Numbered from the stretch's first letter, positions 1 through 11,718 are shown. The stretch: 64,000 nt of DNA from Setomelanomma holmii (GCA_010015745.1 ML978206.1:124001-188000); one strand, 5' to 3'. The notes: generated by a model not told the origin, from the sequence alone. A program made the numbers and translations.

Positions 1-2463
1 GCTTCCGGAACCAGCTGAGGCAGCTGTGGTCACCACGAACGGTGCTAGCGAGGCTACAGCCAAGGGTGGCAACACGCCTCAACCGTCGGACACCTCTACA
101 ATGAAGCTCAAACCAACAGCACCGCCGTTCAAGCCGAGATCCGAGACGTAAGTAGTGACTAGCGAACAACATGGAGAAACACATCTGACGCTTTCTACAG
201 CAACGGCACTTCAAGGCCATCGTCAGAGAAGCCGGACGCAAACACACGAGATCGGTCTTCGTCTACTCCGACAGGAGCGGCACCACCGGTGCGAGACCAA
301 GACAACGTCAAAGTATCTTCGAATGTGCATGAGTCGCGGTCAGCAGCTGCGTCACAAGAAGATGCGGCCACGCCTAGACCTAAGGCGGGAACCCCTGCGA
401 CTTCTGTTCGTGCATCACCAGTACCACCGCGACCCGAGGGACGAAACACACCTCAGCCAACGCCGGTAGGCAGGCCTGCGCATGTCCTGCCAACACGGCC
501 GGACTCACAACCGCCACGATCTCGGCAGTCCGAACGTCCTGGACCTGAGCGTCCCCAAGATCATGTTCCTCATAGTCGGTACGAAGCGAGAGGCCCGCCA
601 AATGATTACGGCCGGTCAGATCGCACAGTCGATGCTGGACGCCAACGTGGGGGTTCTCCTGGACGACGAGGACCACCTGTACCAGGTGGTCGTACCCCAG
701 AGCGAATGCCTGCTGCAGGCGATCATCGCGAATGGGCCACGAGAGATCCTAGGGACTACGATGACCGCGGAATGCGAGCTCCCTCACGAGATACACGAGC
801 CCCGCCTGTTCGGCCACCAACATGGGATGCTCGTGATGGCCGGGATTCGAACTACCCACGCGACAGGCCAGAATCTCGAGGTCATGCTGGACCACCGGCA
901 ATGGAGCCTCGCCGCATGGCATCAAGCTCATCGCTAGCCCATGAGCACAACTCCCACCGAAGAGACATTCCTTCATCCCACGCGCATCATGGCGCAGACC
1001 GAAATGACCATGGGCCATCTCGACCAACACCAGCTTTGCCTTCTCCCGCTGCCGAGGGTCCGACCGTCAACCCAGCACGTGCAGCTTTGATCAACGAGGA
1101 GCAGCATGTACGACAAGAAGTTCCTCGAGGGGACCGCGACAATCGAAGGGAGCGAGGACCACACCCTCAGTCTCCGCGCCGAGGCGGGGACAGACGGTTA
1201 GACGAGCGTTACATTGACGAGCGTCCTCCTTCCGGGTACCACGGTCGAAACGATATGGTACGGGAGCCCCGTGATGAGCGAGCCCCTCATCCGCCACACT
1301 CAAATGGCCGAGATCGTCGAGAGGACCCCATAGCGAGCACACCAACAGGTCCTCGAGGAGGACGAACTGAACCTCCTTCCCCAGCTGGCGCTTCTCGTGA
1401 GATGTTCCAGCCTCCACGGTCGTCAAGGGGTGCCCAGGATCCCAACTACGGCCGGCTCAATGCGCCAGTGGAGTCGACGCCTCCATCAGGACCGAGGAGT
1501 GAGCGACCGCCACCGCAATCGCAGCCGCAGCCATCAACACCAGCGCCACCGTCAGGACCTGCAAGCTCGATACCGGCAGGCATTCATCCAAGCAGAGTAG
1601 ACAACATCCAGCGCGCACCTGCAGGCGGCCCCACTCTACAGACAAATATTCCTCCCAGTGGGCCGCGAGGATCAGGTCGGGCACCCCAGAATACTTTGCC
1701 CTCACCTTCAAGCCGAGGACCTCCCACTGGACCCGCAGCTACTGAACGAGGACCCAGGGGTCGGAACCCGCTTGGTGCAGTCAACAGCATCTTGAGCCAG
1801 AACGCGCCTGCGCCCGATAGCAGAACGAACGAGCGTCCTCCCACCGGACCGAATCCTCCGGTGCGCGGTCGCGGAGCAACACGCGCGAACGGCCCTGACG
1901 CGGTAGGTGGAACGTCAAGCCCCATGCCACCACCATCTCACAATTCAACACCAAACTCTCGTATCGAGGGACAGCACGGAAGGAACAATAGTAGAACGGA
2001 GACCTCAATAGGTCGGATGGACGTGGCGCCACCAGAAGAAGGCAGGCAAGAATCTCGTGGGCACCGAGATAGTCGAAGAGGTGAGCGCTCCGGACGTGAT
2101 CGATCTCACTCTCCTGATCGCAGCGATCGCCGTCCCGACGAGCGAAGCAACCGCAACGGGCCTCCACGCGCGGAAGGCGAAGAACGAGGCGCAGATCGCG
2201 GTGGACGAGAGAAGCGCGGCGGAGATCGAGAGAGTAGCTCCCGCCGCGAGCGAGAACGTGAAGGCGAGCGATCAGCACGCGAACCACGCGAGTCGCGCGA
2301 AGGCAGCAGACGAGATCGCGGCACTAGGGACGACGGACGAGCGTCTGGACGAAGCGACGAGCGCAGAAGCAGAGGTGGAGGCAATGCAGATGATGGAAGG
2401 AAGAGAGGACGCGATCCGCAGGATCAGGGACAGGGACATGGTGAGCCAAAGCGCAGACGATAG
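1..2463 (+). CDS. THO2: THO complex subunit 2 (Tho2), C-terminal part, partial at 5' end
   Basis: Coding continues from outside the window. Exon 1..147 (codons start at base 2) joins exon 201..2463; the 53-bp intron has donor GTAAGT at 148 and acceptor CTACAG. The stop TAG is at 2461. The visible 770 or so residues are entirely low-complexity, rich in Arg, Pro, Gly, Ser and Asp. They contain the short motif VNPARAALI (about 1.07 kb) and end in an R/D/E/S-rich tail closing with EPKRRR. This arrangement matches the disordered tail of fungal Tho2, the scaffold of the nuclear THO/TREX complex that couples transcription to mRNA export. In yeast the tail contacts RNA. The folded N-terminal part lies upstream of the window, so the name rests on the tail alone. 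Another RD/RS-rich nuclear protein remains possible. Confidence 0.72.
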
Positions 2464-3286
2464 AAAAGAAGAAGCATATAAGCATTGTTAAGGGATCTGG
2501 ATTGGAATGGAGCATTTGCATGGCGTTTGAAAGGCATCACGATACCCCGAGTATTCCTGCTCGAGAGCGAAAATTTGGGACGGAGGAAGCATTTAGTATG
2601 GCGTATTTTCTATATTTGGGTGGTCTTCGGACTGGTTATCTTTTTTCCGCTTGGTGGGACTTGGATGTATGAATATGCACGGGAAGCGTATGGCTGGATA
2701 GATAGCGACGCAATTCTGAACTTGATATAAACCTCAGAACTGGATTTTACTGGGCACGTGATGCAAGTCTCGATGCCCTCACTGGTAAGAGTTCTTGTAC
2801 GAGCTTGAGATTGCTCAATCTCACCGATTGCGCACTCTTGCTGGCTGACAAGATGTGGACCCGAAAATTCCAAACAGCAGTATTGCCTCGACCTATCAGT
2901 CCAGCATTGTTGATCAGTCCGTATGAACTAGCAGCAACAGCAGCCTGGCGAGGCTGTCTTAGAAGTGTTGTAATGTCACGTCGACGTGGTTACGGGTGAC
3001 AGTGGCACAGTTTCTGATCAAGATCGAGTCTAAGGCAAAAGTTCAATGTGTGAAGTGACTTGTGGAGTAATGGAGAGCTGTCAATGTCACGAAATGAGGT
3101 TTGTTCGATCATATGTTGGTTAGGAACTCCGTATTATTAAACAGCGTCAGGCGTGGCGAAGAAGTAAATATTGTTAGAGGATATATAATACACAGCCGCG
3201 TAGTGCGACAAACATGCATCACCTATGGCTTCTTATTAAGACATGCTTAAGGAGCTTGTAGGCAACGAGCAAACAAGCCCACGATT
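2464..3286. other. Convergent intergenic region, no gene recognised
   Basis: These 823 bp lie between the 3' ends of THO2 (plus) and the CBM18 gene (minus). The plus ORF 2485..2730 encodes a hydrophobic stretch but overlaps the probable THO2 3' UTR and resembles nothing I know. I see no RNA gene. Confidence 0.6.
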
Positions 3287-5025
3287 TTAAGAGCTGCAGA
3301 CCGCCTGCCCATTCGGCCCCTTGACCGCTGTGACCGTGACATCATCAATGAAGAACATATTCTTGTTAAAGACGACATTCCGGCAAGACGCCTGAATGAC
3401 GAGACCTGCACCGCTGCCAGTAACTGTATGCGGTGTGCTACCAGTGCCAACCTGTAGGTAAGAACCCACGTCCCCTTGCTCAAGCGTCTCAGTAGCCAGT
3501 GTAGCCCCGTTGTACTTGACGGTAAACGTGCAAGTATTCGCCGCGCTGACCTGCTTGACGTAAACGTTGACCAGGATCTGCGTGCCAGTCGCAACGGTGG
3601 TGCCATGCTGGGACAGGTTGATACCGCCAGATCCGCCAGGTCCAATGTAGAGTGCACCTGCGGCGTAGGTGCCGGTGTGGGGTTCGGTGTTCTTATAGTA
3701 TTGTTGCGCGTAGGAGTTTTGGGAGCTCCAGGAGTCGAAGCCGTTTTCGAAACCGCCGTTGCTGATGTAGTTGGATGGGGCTGTGAAGCAGGTTTGTGGT
3801 GTAGGGGTGGGCAAGGCACTGGAAGAGGATGCCGTGGTGGAGGATGCTAGGGTTGATGAGGCTTGGGTAGAGCTTGCGATGGAAGAAGAAACCTGGGTCG
3901 GGCTAGCGGAGGACGAAGACACCATGGTGGAGCTGGCGCTCGAAGAAACTTTCGTGGAGCTGGCACTCGAAGAGACCTTGGTAGAGCTGATGCTCGATGA
4001 CGAAACCTTTGTGGAACTGGCACTCGAGGAGATCTTAGTAGAGCTAGCACTTGAATAAGTCTTCGTGGAGCTGACGGAGGACGAGACCTTGGTCGAGCTT
4101 GCCAATGACGAAACCTTAGTCGAGCTGGCACTGGAGGACACCTTAGTCGAGCTGGCACTGGAGGACACCTTAGTCGAGCTGGCACTGGAGGACACCTTAG
4201 TCGAGCTGGCACTGGAGGACACCTTAGTCGAGCTGACCGAAGACGACACCTTGGTAGAGCTGGCCGATGACGAAACCTTCGTGGAGCTCACGCTCGATGA
4301 CGAAGCTTTGGTTGAGCTGGCGCTTGAGGAAGCCTTGGTAGAGCTGGCAGAGGAGACTTTAGTCGAGCTTGCTGAAGACGAAATCTTGGTGGAGCTGGCC
4401 GAGGACGAAGACACCTTGCTAGAGCTTGAACTTGATGCTGATGAAGCCTCGGTGCTCGAAGACGAAACAGAGGAGCGTGTAATAGTCGTCAAGGTTGTAG
4501 CTTTGCGCGTCGAGGAGGAAGACGAGGAGGAGGCGCTGTTGCAAGTGCCAAAAGCAGGATTACAATTGTCCGCCTTGCAGTATCCCGAAGTACTGCCACA
4601 CCAGCCATAACTGAAGATTGAAGTCAGATCTGCTCAACTAGTTGAAGAACATACTTACAACGAGCAACAGTTCCCAAAAGTACTGCCCTGGCACGTCATA
4701 CCGCCCGTGCCGCCGCAGGAACCGTCATCGGAGACTTTGACACCGGTAGAGGAGACCACAGGCGTGCAAGTACCATAGCCCGACTGACAACCTGTTCCAC
4801 AATATGCGGAAGTGCTTCCACACCAGCCATACCTGAAAAGTGAAGTCAGCAACGACGTCTCCATGTTTTGTATCAATGCTGAGCTTACTGGGAGCAGCAA
4901 TTGCCGAAGACACTTCCTGCACAAGTTAGGCCTTCGGAAGCAGCGCCACAGCTGCCAGATGTGCTGATTGTCTGTCCATTGACAGCGACCAAGGCCGTGA
5001 GAGTCCAGAGGAGGGTGGTACGCAT
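3287..5025 (-). CDS. Secreted chitin-binding protein: two CBM18 domains, Ser/Thr repeat stalk, C-terminal jelly-roll-like domain
   Basis: CDS complement(join(3287..4610,4659..4832,4889..5025)), 544 residues. Introns of 56 and 48 bp have donors GTAAGC and GTAAGT. Residues 1-18 form a signal peptide (MRTTLLWTLTALVAVNG). Two hevein-type CBM18 domains follow at about 22-68 and 82-127. Each has the GSCG...CCS.YGWCGS..YC...GTC cysteine pattern and is cut by an intron just before YGWCG. Residues about 130-365 are a Ser/Ala/Thr/Lys stalk of 9-residue repeats (SSTKVSSSA-like), likely heavily O-glycosylated. The last 175 residues begin with NGGFENGFDSW, contain regular beta-type sequence and paired Cys, and resemble CBM4/9-type sugar-binding modules. 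CBM18 proteins bind chitin. In fungi they can coat or shield the wall or act as effectors; the role here is inference. The start is the first ATG of the signal-peptide exon. Confidence 0.85.
4114..4235 (-). repeat. Perfect 27-bp coding minisatellite in the CBM18 stalk
   Basis: Four identical 27-bp units start at 4114, 4141, 4168 and 4195 (plus-strand unit begins ccttagtcgagctggcactg), followed by a partial unit to about 4235. Diverged copies of the same 9-codon unit extend over about 3900-4440. The 27-bp period keeps the reading frame, so copy-number change would alter stalk length without breaking the protein. Confidence 0.9.
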
Positions 5026-6820
5026 TGTGAGTATGCGGATTAAATTAGTATTATTTACTTTGGTGAGAGTATAGGGTCGAATCAGAAAGAGTGATGATTC
5101 GACAAGGTAAGAGACACCAAACGGACGACTTGAACCACGTAAAGAATGACTTGGGTTGGGTTGAAGAAGACAGCCTAGGGACTTCAAGGTGTATAAGAAC
5201 AATTCCTTGTCGGAATGCTAGACGCGCCATATTCGCGCGCTCCTGACATCGACTGCAAGCAACATTCGACTGCATCTTGCAAGACGCCAGCCACTCTAGC
5301 GGCGCAGTATGGCAATCTAGACTTCGATGTCGGATGTGGTAAGGTCGCTTGCAATAGGGCTGATTTAAGCTGTGCGCGAGTCAAATAAGCGAGTTGCCCG
5401 GCTCTTTAGGCTTGCCCCTGAAGCTTTTCAGCATGAAACTTGTCAAGCCTCTTGCGCCAACGACGGCTGCAGACGCCTGCTAGAGAGGGACGAGCTCCCA
5501 AATAAGCAAGGCTGGGCTATGTGCTTGGTCCTGGCGATGTGGTGGGCTGGCGGGGCTGCCGAGGCGCAAGCCAACGGAAACACAAGAACAAGCCTCTCGC
5601 AGGGAGATGCACATTGCTAAAAACTGGGGAAAGTGCTGTGAATCTGTATAGGTAAGGAGAGTGAAGGATAGATATCCCGTGGAGATTGAGGTAGATGGTG
5701 GAGGTGGGGTACGTCATGATGAAAAGAGCTTGGAGACTTCAGCGCAATGCCCAAGACCAGCAGCTACAGCCAGCACGGGTTGATTTATATTGCTTCCTGC
5801 CTTCGGATTTCCCATTTAGCATGCTGGTGTCAATGAAGTCCACAAGTTGACAAAAATTCCGAAGCACTGGCAGACGCTCTTAGCAGATCTTGGACGCGAA
5901 ACGAAAGCGGCTCAAATCTCGGTACCTGCGTCGCAAGCGCGATCCCTTAGCGCCGTTGACTGACCACTTTCCCACTCAGGACCAGAGTCTAGGCTGAACA
6001 ATCTCCCAAGGTCATGCAGCGCGAGTAACTCTACGCGAAAGGCGAAGCCCGAATTGTGCCAAGGTCTGGTACTTAAGCTGTTGTGGAGAACAATCTTTGG
6101 ATATGGCTGATTCACTCGGCGCGTCGGGTATTGCCCAGCGCCATCACGATAATTTCTGATCGGCGCAGCTGGACCTCAGTACTTAGCAAGCTCGTTCGAG
6201 TGTGCGTCTTTTGCCCATATTCTGTCGTCGCTCGTCAAGGAAGAAGCCGTACTTACAGATTGCTGTATGCGGCGTGCCAATGTTTATGGACGATCGGTAA
6301 GTTACATAGTTCTTTAGTTCATCAACATGAGTCCGACCCAACTTAACAGGTGGTTGCGCCGAGCAGCCAACTAGAAGTAAGCTCGGCACGGGCGCGAAGA
6401 GTGAGTGCGGACATGTCTTTCTGCCTTTGGTGATGACCCTCATGGAGCTGATGTTGGTGCTGAAGGCGTTGAATTTAAGCTGAAGGTGCGGGTGGCACAG
6501 TCTACGCCGAACGTCTTGAAGACTCCAACAGTGCGGACACATACCCATCTCGACTCCTATTAGACGAGCCCCTGATGTTTAGTCTTATAGCCTCCTCAGA
6601 GAGAGCTAGTCGCTGGTCAACGATCACCAAGATGAAGAGAGTAAGTGGGCAACCTTGACAGTTCTCATGAATTGACTGATTCACACAGGTGACACAGGCT
6701 CAGGCCGACATACTCGGTCATACGTTGCATCTTGCCCTCCGAGCCTTCGTGTGCCAAACTTGTTCCTGCTCCAGTCCCAGCGAATGCCTTGTGACGGCCA
6801 GTCTCTCTCAGCGAGGCAGC
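5026..6820. other. Intergenic region, CBM18 promoter side; no gene recognised
   Basis: About 1.8 kb without a convincing reading frame. The part next to 5025 should hold the promoter of the CBM18 gene. The longest ORFs (up to about 120 codons) resemble no family and show no splice-linked continuation. Confidence 0.5.
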
Positions 6821-7558
6821 TTAGTCTGCCTTCACCAAGTCTCTCCACGTCGCTAGCATCTCGGACCATTCAGCCTCTTTCAGTTCATCAACTTCCATCA
6901 CGTCCCAACTATCCACTACCCCATCCAATGGATGGTTTCCGATCTTGTCATTTCGTGCTACCAACCAGAATTCATAGCCTGAGACGATGGGTATACCGGG
7001 TTGGGGTTGAGGCAGTGTACCTTTGCACAAAAAGGCGCAGGACATCCCGGATAGTCTCGCTGCGCGCCAGAGACTCCTCCACATATATATCGTCTCGCTG
7101 ATGTTCATGTCTCTTTCGGAGGGATCAATGGCAATTTCGATATCGTAGTTCGGGTTCTCGATCTCACACGTGGCAGCCATGGCGTGAGTCATGCGCGGGC
7201 CGAATTGCGCAAAGAGTTGTGCATAAGTAGATGCGGTCATCCCTGGAAGATCAGGAACATGTATACGCGTGAGCGCATAGAGTGCCGCCAAGTCGGTACG
7301 TAAACGGATAGGCTCTTGCTCAAATTTGCGTAGTAGCTTCTCAAATACTGATCTGGCCTCTTCGTTGATGGTTCGGCGTACTGCCAGAATTGCGGCAGAA
7401 AGCGAGGGCGTGATGAGCTCGATAGAGGACAATGAGCCTTCCGGTAATTGATTTCGATACTGGAGCGTGCGAAGGTGAAATGCGATTTACGTGGTCTCGT
7501 AAACCATAAGCCGAAGCTCGACGGGAAGGTCGAGGAATCGAGAGGGCTGTGTGGACAT
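6821..7558 (-). pseudogene. Copy A of the FRFLDLP/ELRCMIYE family, interrupted by one in-frame TAA
   Basis: One frame runs from ATG 7558 to the stop at 6821 and is interrupted only by TAA at 7487-7489. Before the stop comes the family signature SRFLDLPVELRLMVYE. After it the frame continues with the conserved middle (SAAILAVRRTINEEA, matching SLETSILATCRIINREA in the copy at 10526) and the C-terminal half. No intron of normal length can remove the TAA: the only GT..AG pair (31 bp) shifts the frame. CAA to TAA by a CpA to TpA change would explain it. The family is a lineage-expanded group of fungal proteins whose N-terminal motif resembles 2EXR/F-box-like segments; its function is unknown to me. 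A shorter protein starting downstream is possible but would lack the signature. Confidence 0.72.
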
Positions 7559-7888
7559 GATGGCGACTAGGGATGAGGTATTTGCGAATGGCGAAGTAAG
7601 AACAAGTGGGACGACTGCCGCAGCGCTAAGCGTGATGTCACTTGAAAAATGGTGCACCTTTACCTCGGTTTTCACTTACACATGAAACTGTATCGATAAT
7701 CGAAACGAGAAGTCGTGTCAAATCTGGGTCATCATTTCATACCATGTCCGCGTTTTTTATGGGTAGGCTTCGGTGTCGCGAAGTCCTTCCGCCTTCTTCT
7801 TCCTGCTGTGATGCCTTCACTCGCGTCACTTCCACGAGCCCTTTGAGTGACTTTGAGATCTTACTACCTCTAGAATGTTTTGTCGCAC
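7559..7888. other. Spacer between family copies A and B
   Basis: 330 bp holding the upstream side of copy A and the 3' flank of copy B. I see no separate gene. Confidence 0.5.
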
Positions 7889-8659
7889 CTAGGGCCACTG
7901 TTCCCAGTCGTCTAAAAGCTCACCCCATTCCTTCTCGTCCAACTCGCTGACATTTAAATACGACTCCAGTGCGTGGTCAACCGGCAGAGGCTCCTTTTCA
8001 AGACAAATGCCCAGACAGGTTTCTAGCATGATACGACCAGAGAAACTATATCCATTCGAGTCTTGCCAATCTGGTAACGGTCCATCACAGTAGATACTGC
8101 AGGATACTCCACATCGACGCGCCAACCTGTATATGTTCGACAGCGCGGTTATAGCATTTATCTCGGTTCGTCCAAGCCCAACGGAACTGGCATTCTTGAT
8201 CACCAATTTGAAGTGAGAGCCGTGGTTAGGTACCGGTCGTGCTGCTGCGGTATGCTCCAGAAACGGAAGAAGGACGGGTACGAGCGGCCGGAAGCATTCG
8301 AAAGCGCCAGATCCATCGCAATCTAAGTAGAGATATTACGTCAAGGCAGCCATGTTGGTGAGAACCCGAACGGATCCTTGCTCCAGCTCGTGCAACTTCT
8401 TGGCGAATATGGGCGCGGCTTCAAGATGGATGGCCTTGCAAGTTCGAAGGATGCGCAAAGACAGAGACTTTTTCATTATTGTGCTAACCGGAATCTCATC
8501 CACACTGACAGCCGAGGGACCACTCGTGGCCTCGTCGGTCGTGGCTTTTTTGGTTATGGAATTTCGGTGGAAACGGGGAATCTCATACGAGACGACTTTC
8601 GCAGTAAATTGTTCGTATGCCATGCATCGAAGCTCAACTGGCATGTCGAGAAAGCGAAA
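7889..8659 (-). pseudogene. Copy B of the FRFLDLP/ELRCMIYE family, interrupted by one in-frame TAA
   Basis: A single minus frame covers 8659 to the stop at 7889 and is broken only by TAA at 8336-8338. It begins HFRFLDMPVELRCMAYE, continues with MKKSLSLRILRTCKAIHLEA (the family's conserved helix) and, after the stop, with a segment alignable to the copies at 10526 and 11719 (NIYRLARRCGVSCSIY). The frame stays open upstream to about 8.72 kb but has no ATG before the signature, so the true start is missing or in another exon. The stop lies in a GACGTAATATC context. A 17-bp GT..AG span there is too short for an intron. CAA to TAA is the simplest explanation. Confidence 0.7.
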
Positions 8660-9142
8660 ATGTGGTTGGGGGGCATGTCGGCGGAAAATCGAGAGTATGA
8701 GGTTGACACGCAGGTTGTTGAATGAAGGGAGAGAGCATTGCAGCGGTGGCAGTTCGTAGCTATATACTCTAGTAGAGCCACTAGCTTGGCCCGGCCGGGC
8801 GCAAACGCTTTACTTCCATTGTTCTGTAACACAGGAAGGGTGAGATCTTTCACCATTGATATCGAGGCGAAGTTAGTGAATGACCAAGTGGTCGTCGATA
8901 GGCGAAGATCGCCAAGCCGCTAGCAACGAGAACAGGTGGTGCTTCTCCACGCAGACGCAAGCGCTAACACTTCTTCTCATCTCGCGGTCTTGCCGTCCGT
9001 CTCGTTGAGATCAGAATCTCCTCACCTGTAATGGGTATGGGATCAAGTTGCGCACCACATCCATTGACTAAGACGAAGTCTTTAACAACACAAAAGAGCC
9101 CTTTCCCCGTTGCGATTCGCGTCCATAAATCGTAGCCAGTTC
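8660..9142. other. Divergent spacer, promoter side of the LYC1-like gene
   Basis: 483 bp between relic copy B (minus) and the acetyltransferase (plus). No additional gene recognised. Confidence 0.5.
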
Positions 9143-10351
9143 ATGCCGATGGAGACCCGCGATAAAAATGAAGACAACGACGATCTGCCCAGCTCCGACA
9201 GCACTTTCGTGTGTGTATCCTATCCTACGGCAGATGAATTGCGGACGATCTCGATGAACACCGCTGTATCATGGCAAGATTCGCTCTCACTCTCCGCCTA
9301 TGTCGAGGAGTCGCAATACATGTCAACTGTACCTCTAGCGCGGAACGGCGGTATGACCAGCTGGATTCTCGTCGATAGTCGATATCCTCCAGGCAAACGT
9401 CATATCCTCAGTTCTTGCGAGACATTCCGGAAGCGCGCTCTCGTTAGTGATGCGCGTGGCCACATATCTGAAGCCATCGTTCACGGCATTGCAAGCGTTT
9501 TCTGCTCTCGCAAGTACAGAGGCCATGGCTTTCCTAAGCGAATGATGAAAGAGCTAGCGGGGAGGTTGTCGCAGTGGCAGGCAATTGACAACCCGTGCTT
9601 TGGAAGCATTCTTTACTCCGATATTGGCAGAGATTACTACGCCAAGCTAGGATGGCGTCCGGACGTATCGAACAGTCACATCGAGCTTCAACCGCAATCA
9701 CGAGCGAAGCACGATACCATCAGACACGTCCACATGGACGACTTGCCAGCTCTCTGCGAACGAGACGAAAAGCTGGTGCGTGAAAGGCTTTCTGTCGGCG
9801 ATCCGGCAGGAAAGAGTCGCATGTCGATTGTTCCAGACATTGACCATATGCTGTGGCATCTAGCAAAAGAGGAATTCGCTTGCAAACACATTTTTGGCAA
9901 GATCCCGCAAGCAAAAGGAGCGATTGCAGGACCGAGGGGCAGCCAAGTTTGGGCGCTGTGGACACATCGCTACTATGACCACCCATCTGTCGAGAATACA
10001 GAAAATGTTCTCCATATCTTGCGACTGGTAATGGAAAAAGACGAATCATCAGCTGGTCTACCGTCAAATGGGCATGATGAACTCCCCAATGAGAATCACG
10101 ACCACCAAATGTCCTATCTAAAAGTCGTGCTACAGGCCGCACAAGCTGAAACAGCTGAGTGGAAGCTGGACATGGTGAAGCTCTGGAATCCTTCACCGCT
10201 GGTCCGGACAATGCTTACGCGAATACACAATCATACCGTTGTGGAACGAGAGAAGGACAGCATTGCAAGTGCAATGTGGTATGACCAAGAAGGAGCTATG
10301 AGCGAAGATCCTCCGGTTTGGGTGAACAATGAGTATTATGCTTGGTGCTAA
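9143..10351 (+). CDS. LYC1-type GNAT acetyltransferase (probable lysine N-acetyltransferase family)
   Basis: Intronless, 402 residues from the first ATG (9143); a second ATG at 9149 is equally usable. The N-terminal half has a GNAT-like layout: an acetyl-CoA-loop region around CSRKYRGHGFPKRMMKEL, then YYAKLGWRPD, the Y-x-K-x-GW end typical of GNAT folds. The C-terminal half, with WALWTHRYY and ending VWVNNEYYAWC, matches the conserved tail of fungal LYC1 proteins. The founding member, Yarrowia LYC1, acetylates L-lysine at N6 as the first step of lysine catabolism. Whether this copy uses lysine cannot be read from the sequence. It lies on the plus strand inside a cluster of minus-strand family copies and looks intact. 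Confidence 0.82.
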   Translation: MPMETRDKNEDNDDLPSSDSTFVCVSYPTADELRTISMNTAVSWQDSLSLSAYVEESQYMSTVPLARNGGMTSWILVDSRYPPGKRHILSSCETFRKRALVSDARGHISEAIVHGIASVFCSRKYRGHGFPKRMMKELAGRLSQWQAIDNPCFGSILYSDIGRDYYAKLGWRPDVSNSHIELQPQSRAKHDTIRHVHMDDLPALCERDEKLVRERLSVGDPAGKSRMSIVPDIDHMLWHLAKEEFACKHIFGKIPQAKGAIAGPRGSQVWALWTHRYYDHPSVENTENVLHILRLVMEKDESSAGLPSNGHDELPNENHDHQMSYLKVVLQAAQAETAEWKLDMVKLWNPSPLVRTMLTRIHNHTVVEREKDSIASAMWYDQEGAMSEDPPVWVNNEYYAWC

Positions 10352-10525
10352 ATCAGATACAGGAAGAGCGCGAAGTTGCGAGGTGAGCCGTCTTGACTTG
10401 GGGAATTAGTTTGTTCTGCTATCCTGCTGGCCTTAGACCTAGCTAAACCATTTTTTTGGTTTCAATCCCCGATGTGCTGAGCCATTTCCAGCTTTACCTG
10501 CCATTCTTGAGCATCATCCCGAGCT

Positions 10526-11344
10526 TTACTCGCCGTCTTGCAAGATCTTAACCCAGTGGCCGTCATCCTGGACCGCGTTAAACCGAAACCGAGGGTTCGT
10601 ATGGTCCTCATTGTTGTACGCCGCCATATACGACTGCGCGATCCACGGAACGTCTCTACCCATGATCACATGGCCATCAGGAAGCGCAGAATGCACTAAA
10701 CGATTATTTGGAAACGCTTTCAGGTACGTGTACATAATTGCTACTCCTGAGTATGCCGCGAGTCGGAACGTGCTTCTGATAGAATGGAGGACCTCGTTGC
10801 CATAAAGATCTGTCTTTTCGTCGCTAGTCCGGACGACAAACTCGATGTGATCGCCGTGCTCGGCATCTCGGGGGATAGAGCGTGTGTGCTCAATGAACTC
10901 CGAGTAGTGCGATATGAACCTCAGGGTATGGTCGTTTGTGTGCTCATGAGGAACACCTGCAGCTTCGGTGAAGATGCGCTCAGCAACATAGCCCGCCAAC
11001 GCGGTTGCACCTGAATAGCCGGCATAGAAGCGCACTGGCTGCATCTCAAGCCTTCGTAGCTTGCGGTCGAGGATCGTCGTAGCCTCGCGATTGATGATCC
11101 GGCAAGTCGCCAAGATAGACGTCTCCAAAGACTTCCGAACCAGCGTGATCGTTGTGTCGGCCACGTCTGAGGCTACCCAGCGCCCATCTGAGTGGAGGAA
11201 ACGGGCATCCTCTTCGCGTATTGTGTGTCGGCAAGTTGCTATTTCGATATGCTCATATATCATGCATCGCAATTCTGGCGGAAGATCAAGAAACCGAAAA
11301 GGTCCGCTTGGTGAGTTCAGCGCGGTGGAGGGCGTTGCTGGCAT
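10526..11344 (-). CDS. Copy C of the FRFLDLP/ELRCMIYE family, intact
   Basis: Intronless, 272 residues from the first ATG (11344; MPATPST). Residues about 15-33 hold the signature PFRFLDLPPELRCMIYEH. The conserved helix LVRKSLETSILATCRIINRE follows at about 65-85. The rest is mixed alpha/beta without known catalytic motifs, transmembrane segments or signal peptide. It is the best-preserved full-length copy together with the one at 11719. Fungi carry many such genes; the N-terminal motif resembles the 2EXR/F-box-like LPxELR..IY element, which could mediate protein contacts, but no function is established. Its neighbours A, B and D are the same family in the same orientation, indicating local duplication. 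Confidence 0.8.
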   Translation of the reverse strand: MPATPSTALNSPSGPFRFLDLPPELRCMIYEHIEIATCRHTIREEDARFLHSDGRWVASDVADTTITLVRKSLETSILATCRIINREATTILDRKLRRLEMQPVRFYAGYSGATALAGYVAERIFTEAAGVPHEHTNDHTLRFISHYSEFIEHTRSIPRDAEHGDHIEFVVRTSDEKTDLYGNEVLHSIRSTFRLAAYSGVAIMYTYLKAFPNNRLVHSALPDGHVIMGRDVPWIAQSYMAAYNNEDHTNPRFRFNAVQDDGHWVKILQDGE

Positions 11345-11718
11345 GTTGATCGGCCGCAAGTGTAGTTGATAGAATTGGTTGGGTGAGAAGTGAACGTGTA
11401 GACCTCTCTTATGGCTTGACAAAGCAATAGAGAAAGCGCTAAAGGCTGTCACGTGCTGATGAGTGGTCCAGGCGATCCCTTTCACTGATCGCGAAAACGG
11501 AAGTACACTAACACCCAAGGGCTGTACAGACGAAATGAGTCTGTGATTGCGTATCCTTAAGCTCTATCACGACGACGACATTTGCTATGTGGGCCGTGCC
11601 CACCAAGTTATAGGACTTCTACAAGTCCTACGACACTTCTCCCTGGAACACTCGCCCGATCTAGCAAACTTGGAAGGGCGTTCGTTTCTTGGTCTCTCGT
11701 GGTAAACAAACTCAGGAT
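11345..11718. other. Spacer between family copies C and D
   Basis: 374 bp. It is the upstream region of copy C and the 3' flank of copy D; nothing else recognised. Confidence 0.5.

Noticed and set aside
838..870. tRNA-like GGATTCGAAC box
   Set aside because: Lies inside the THO2 reading frame and has no matching acceptor or anticodon arm; coincidence.
2485..2730. 81-codon ORF with a hydrophobic stretch after THO2
   Set aside because: Starts 22 bp after the THO2 stop, no known domain; most likely 3' UTR.
4065..4610. Plus-strand 181-codon ORF of Leu/Val/Glu repeats (LVELALEDT)
   Set aside because: Exact antisense of the Ser/Thr repeat stalk of the CBM18 gene; openness is a by-product of the 27-bp repeat.
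7487..7519. 31-bp intron removing the TAA of family copy A
   Set aside because: Too short for a spliceosomal intron, and its removal shifts the frame away from the conserved continuation.
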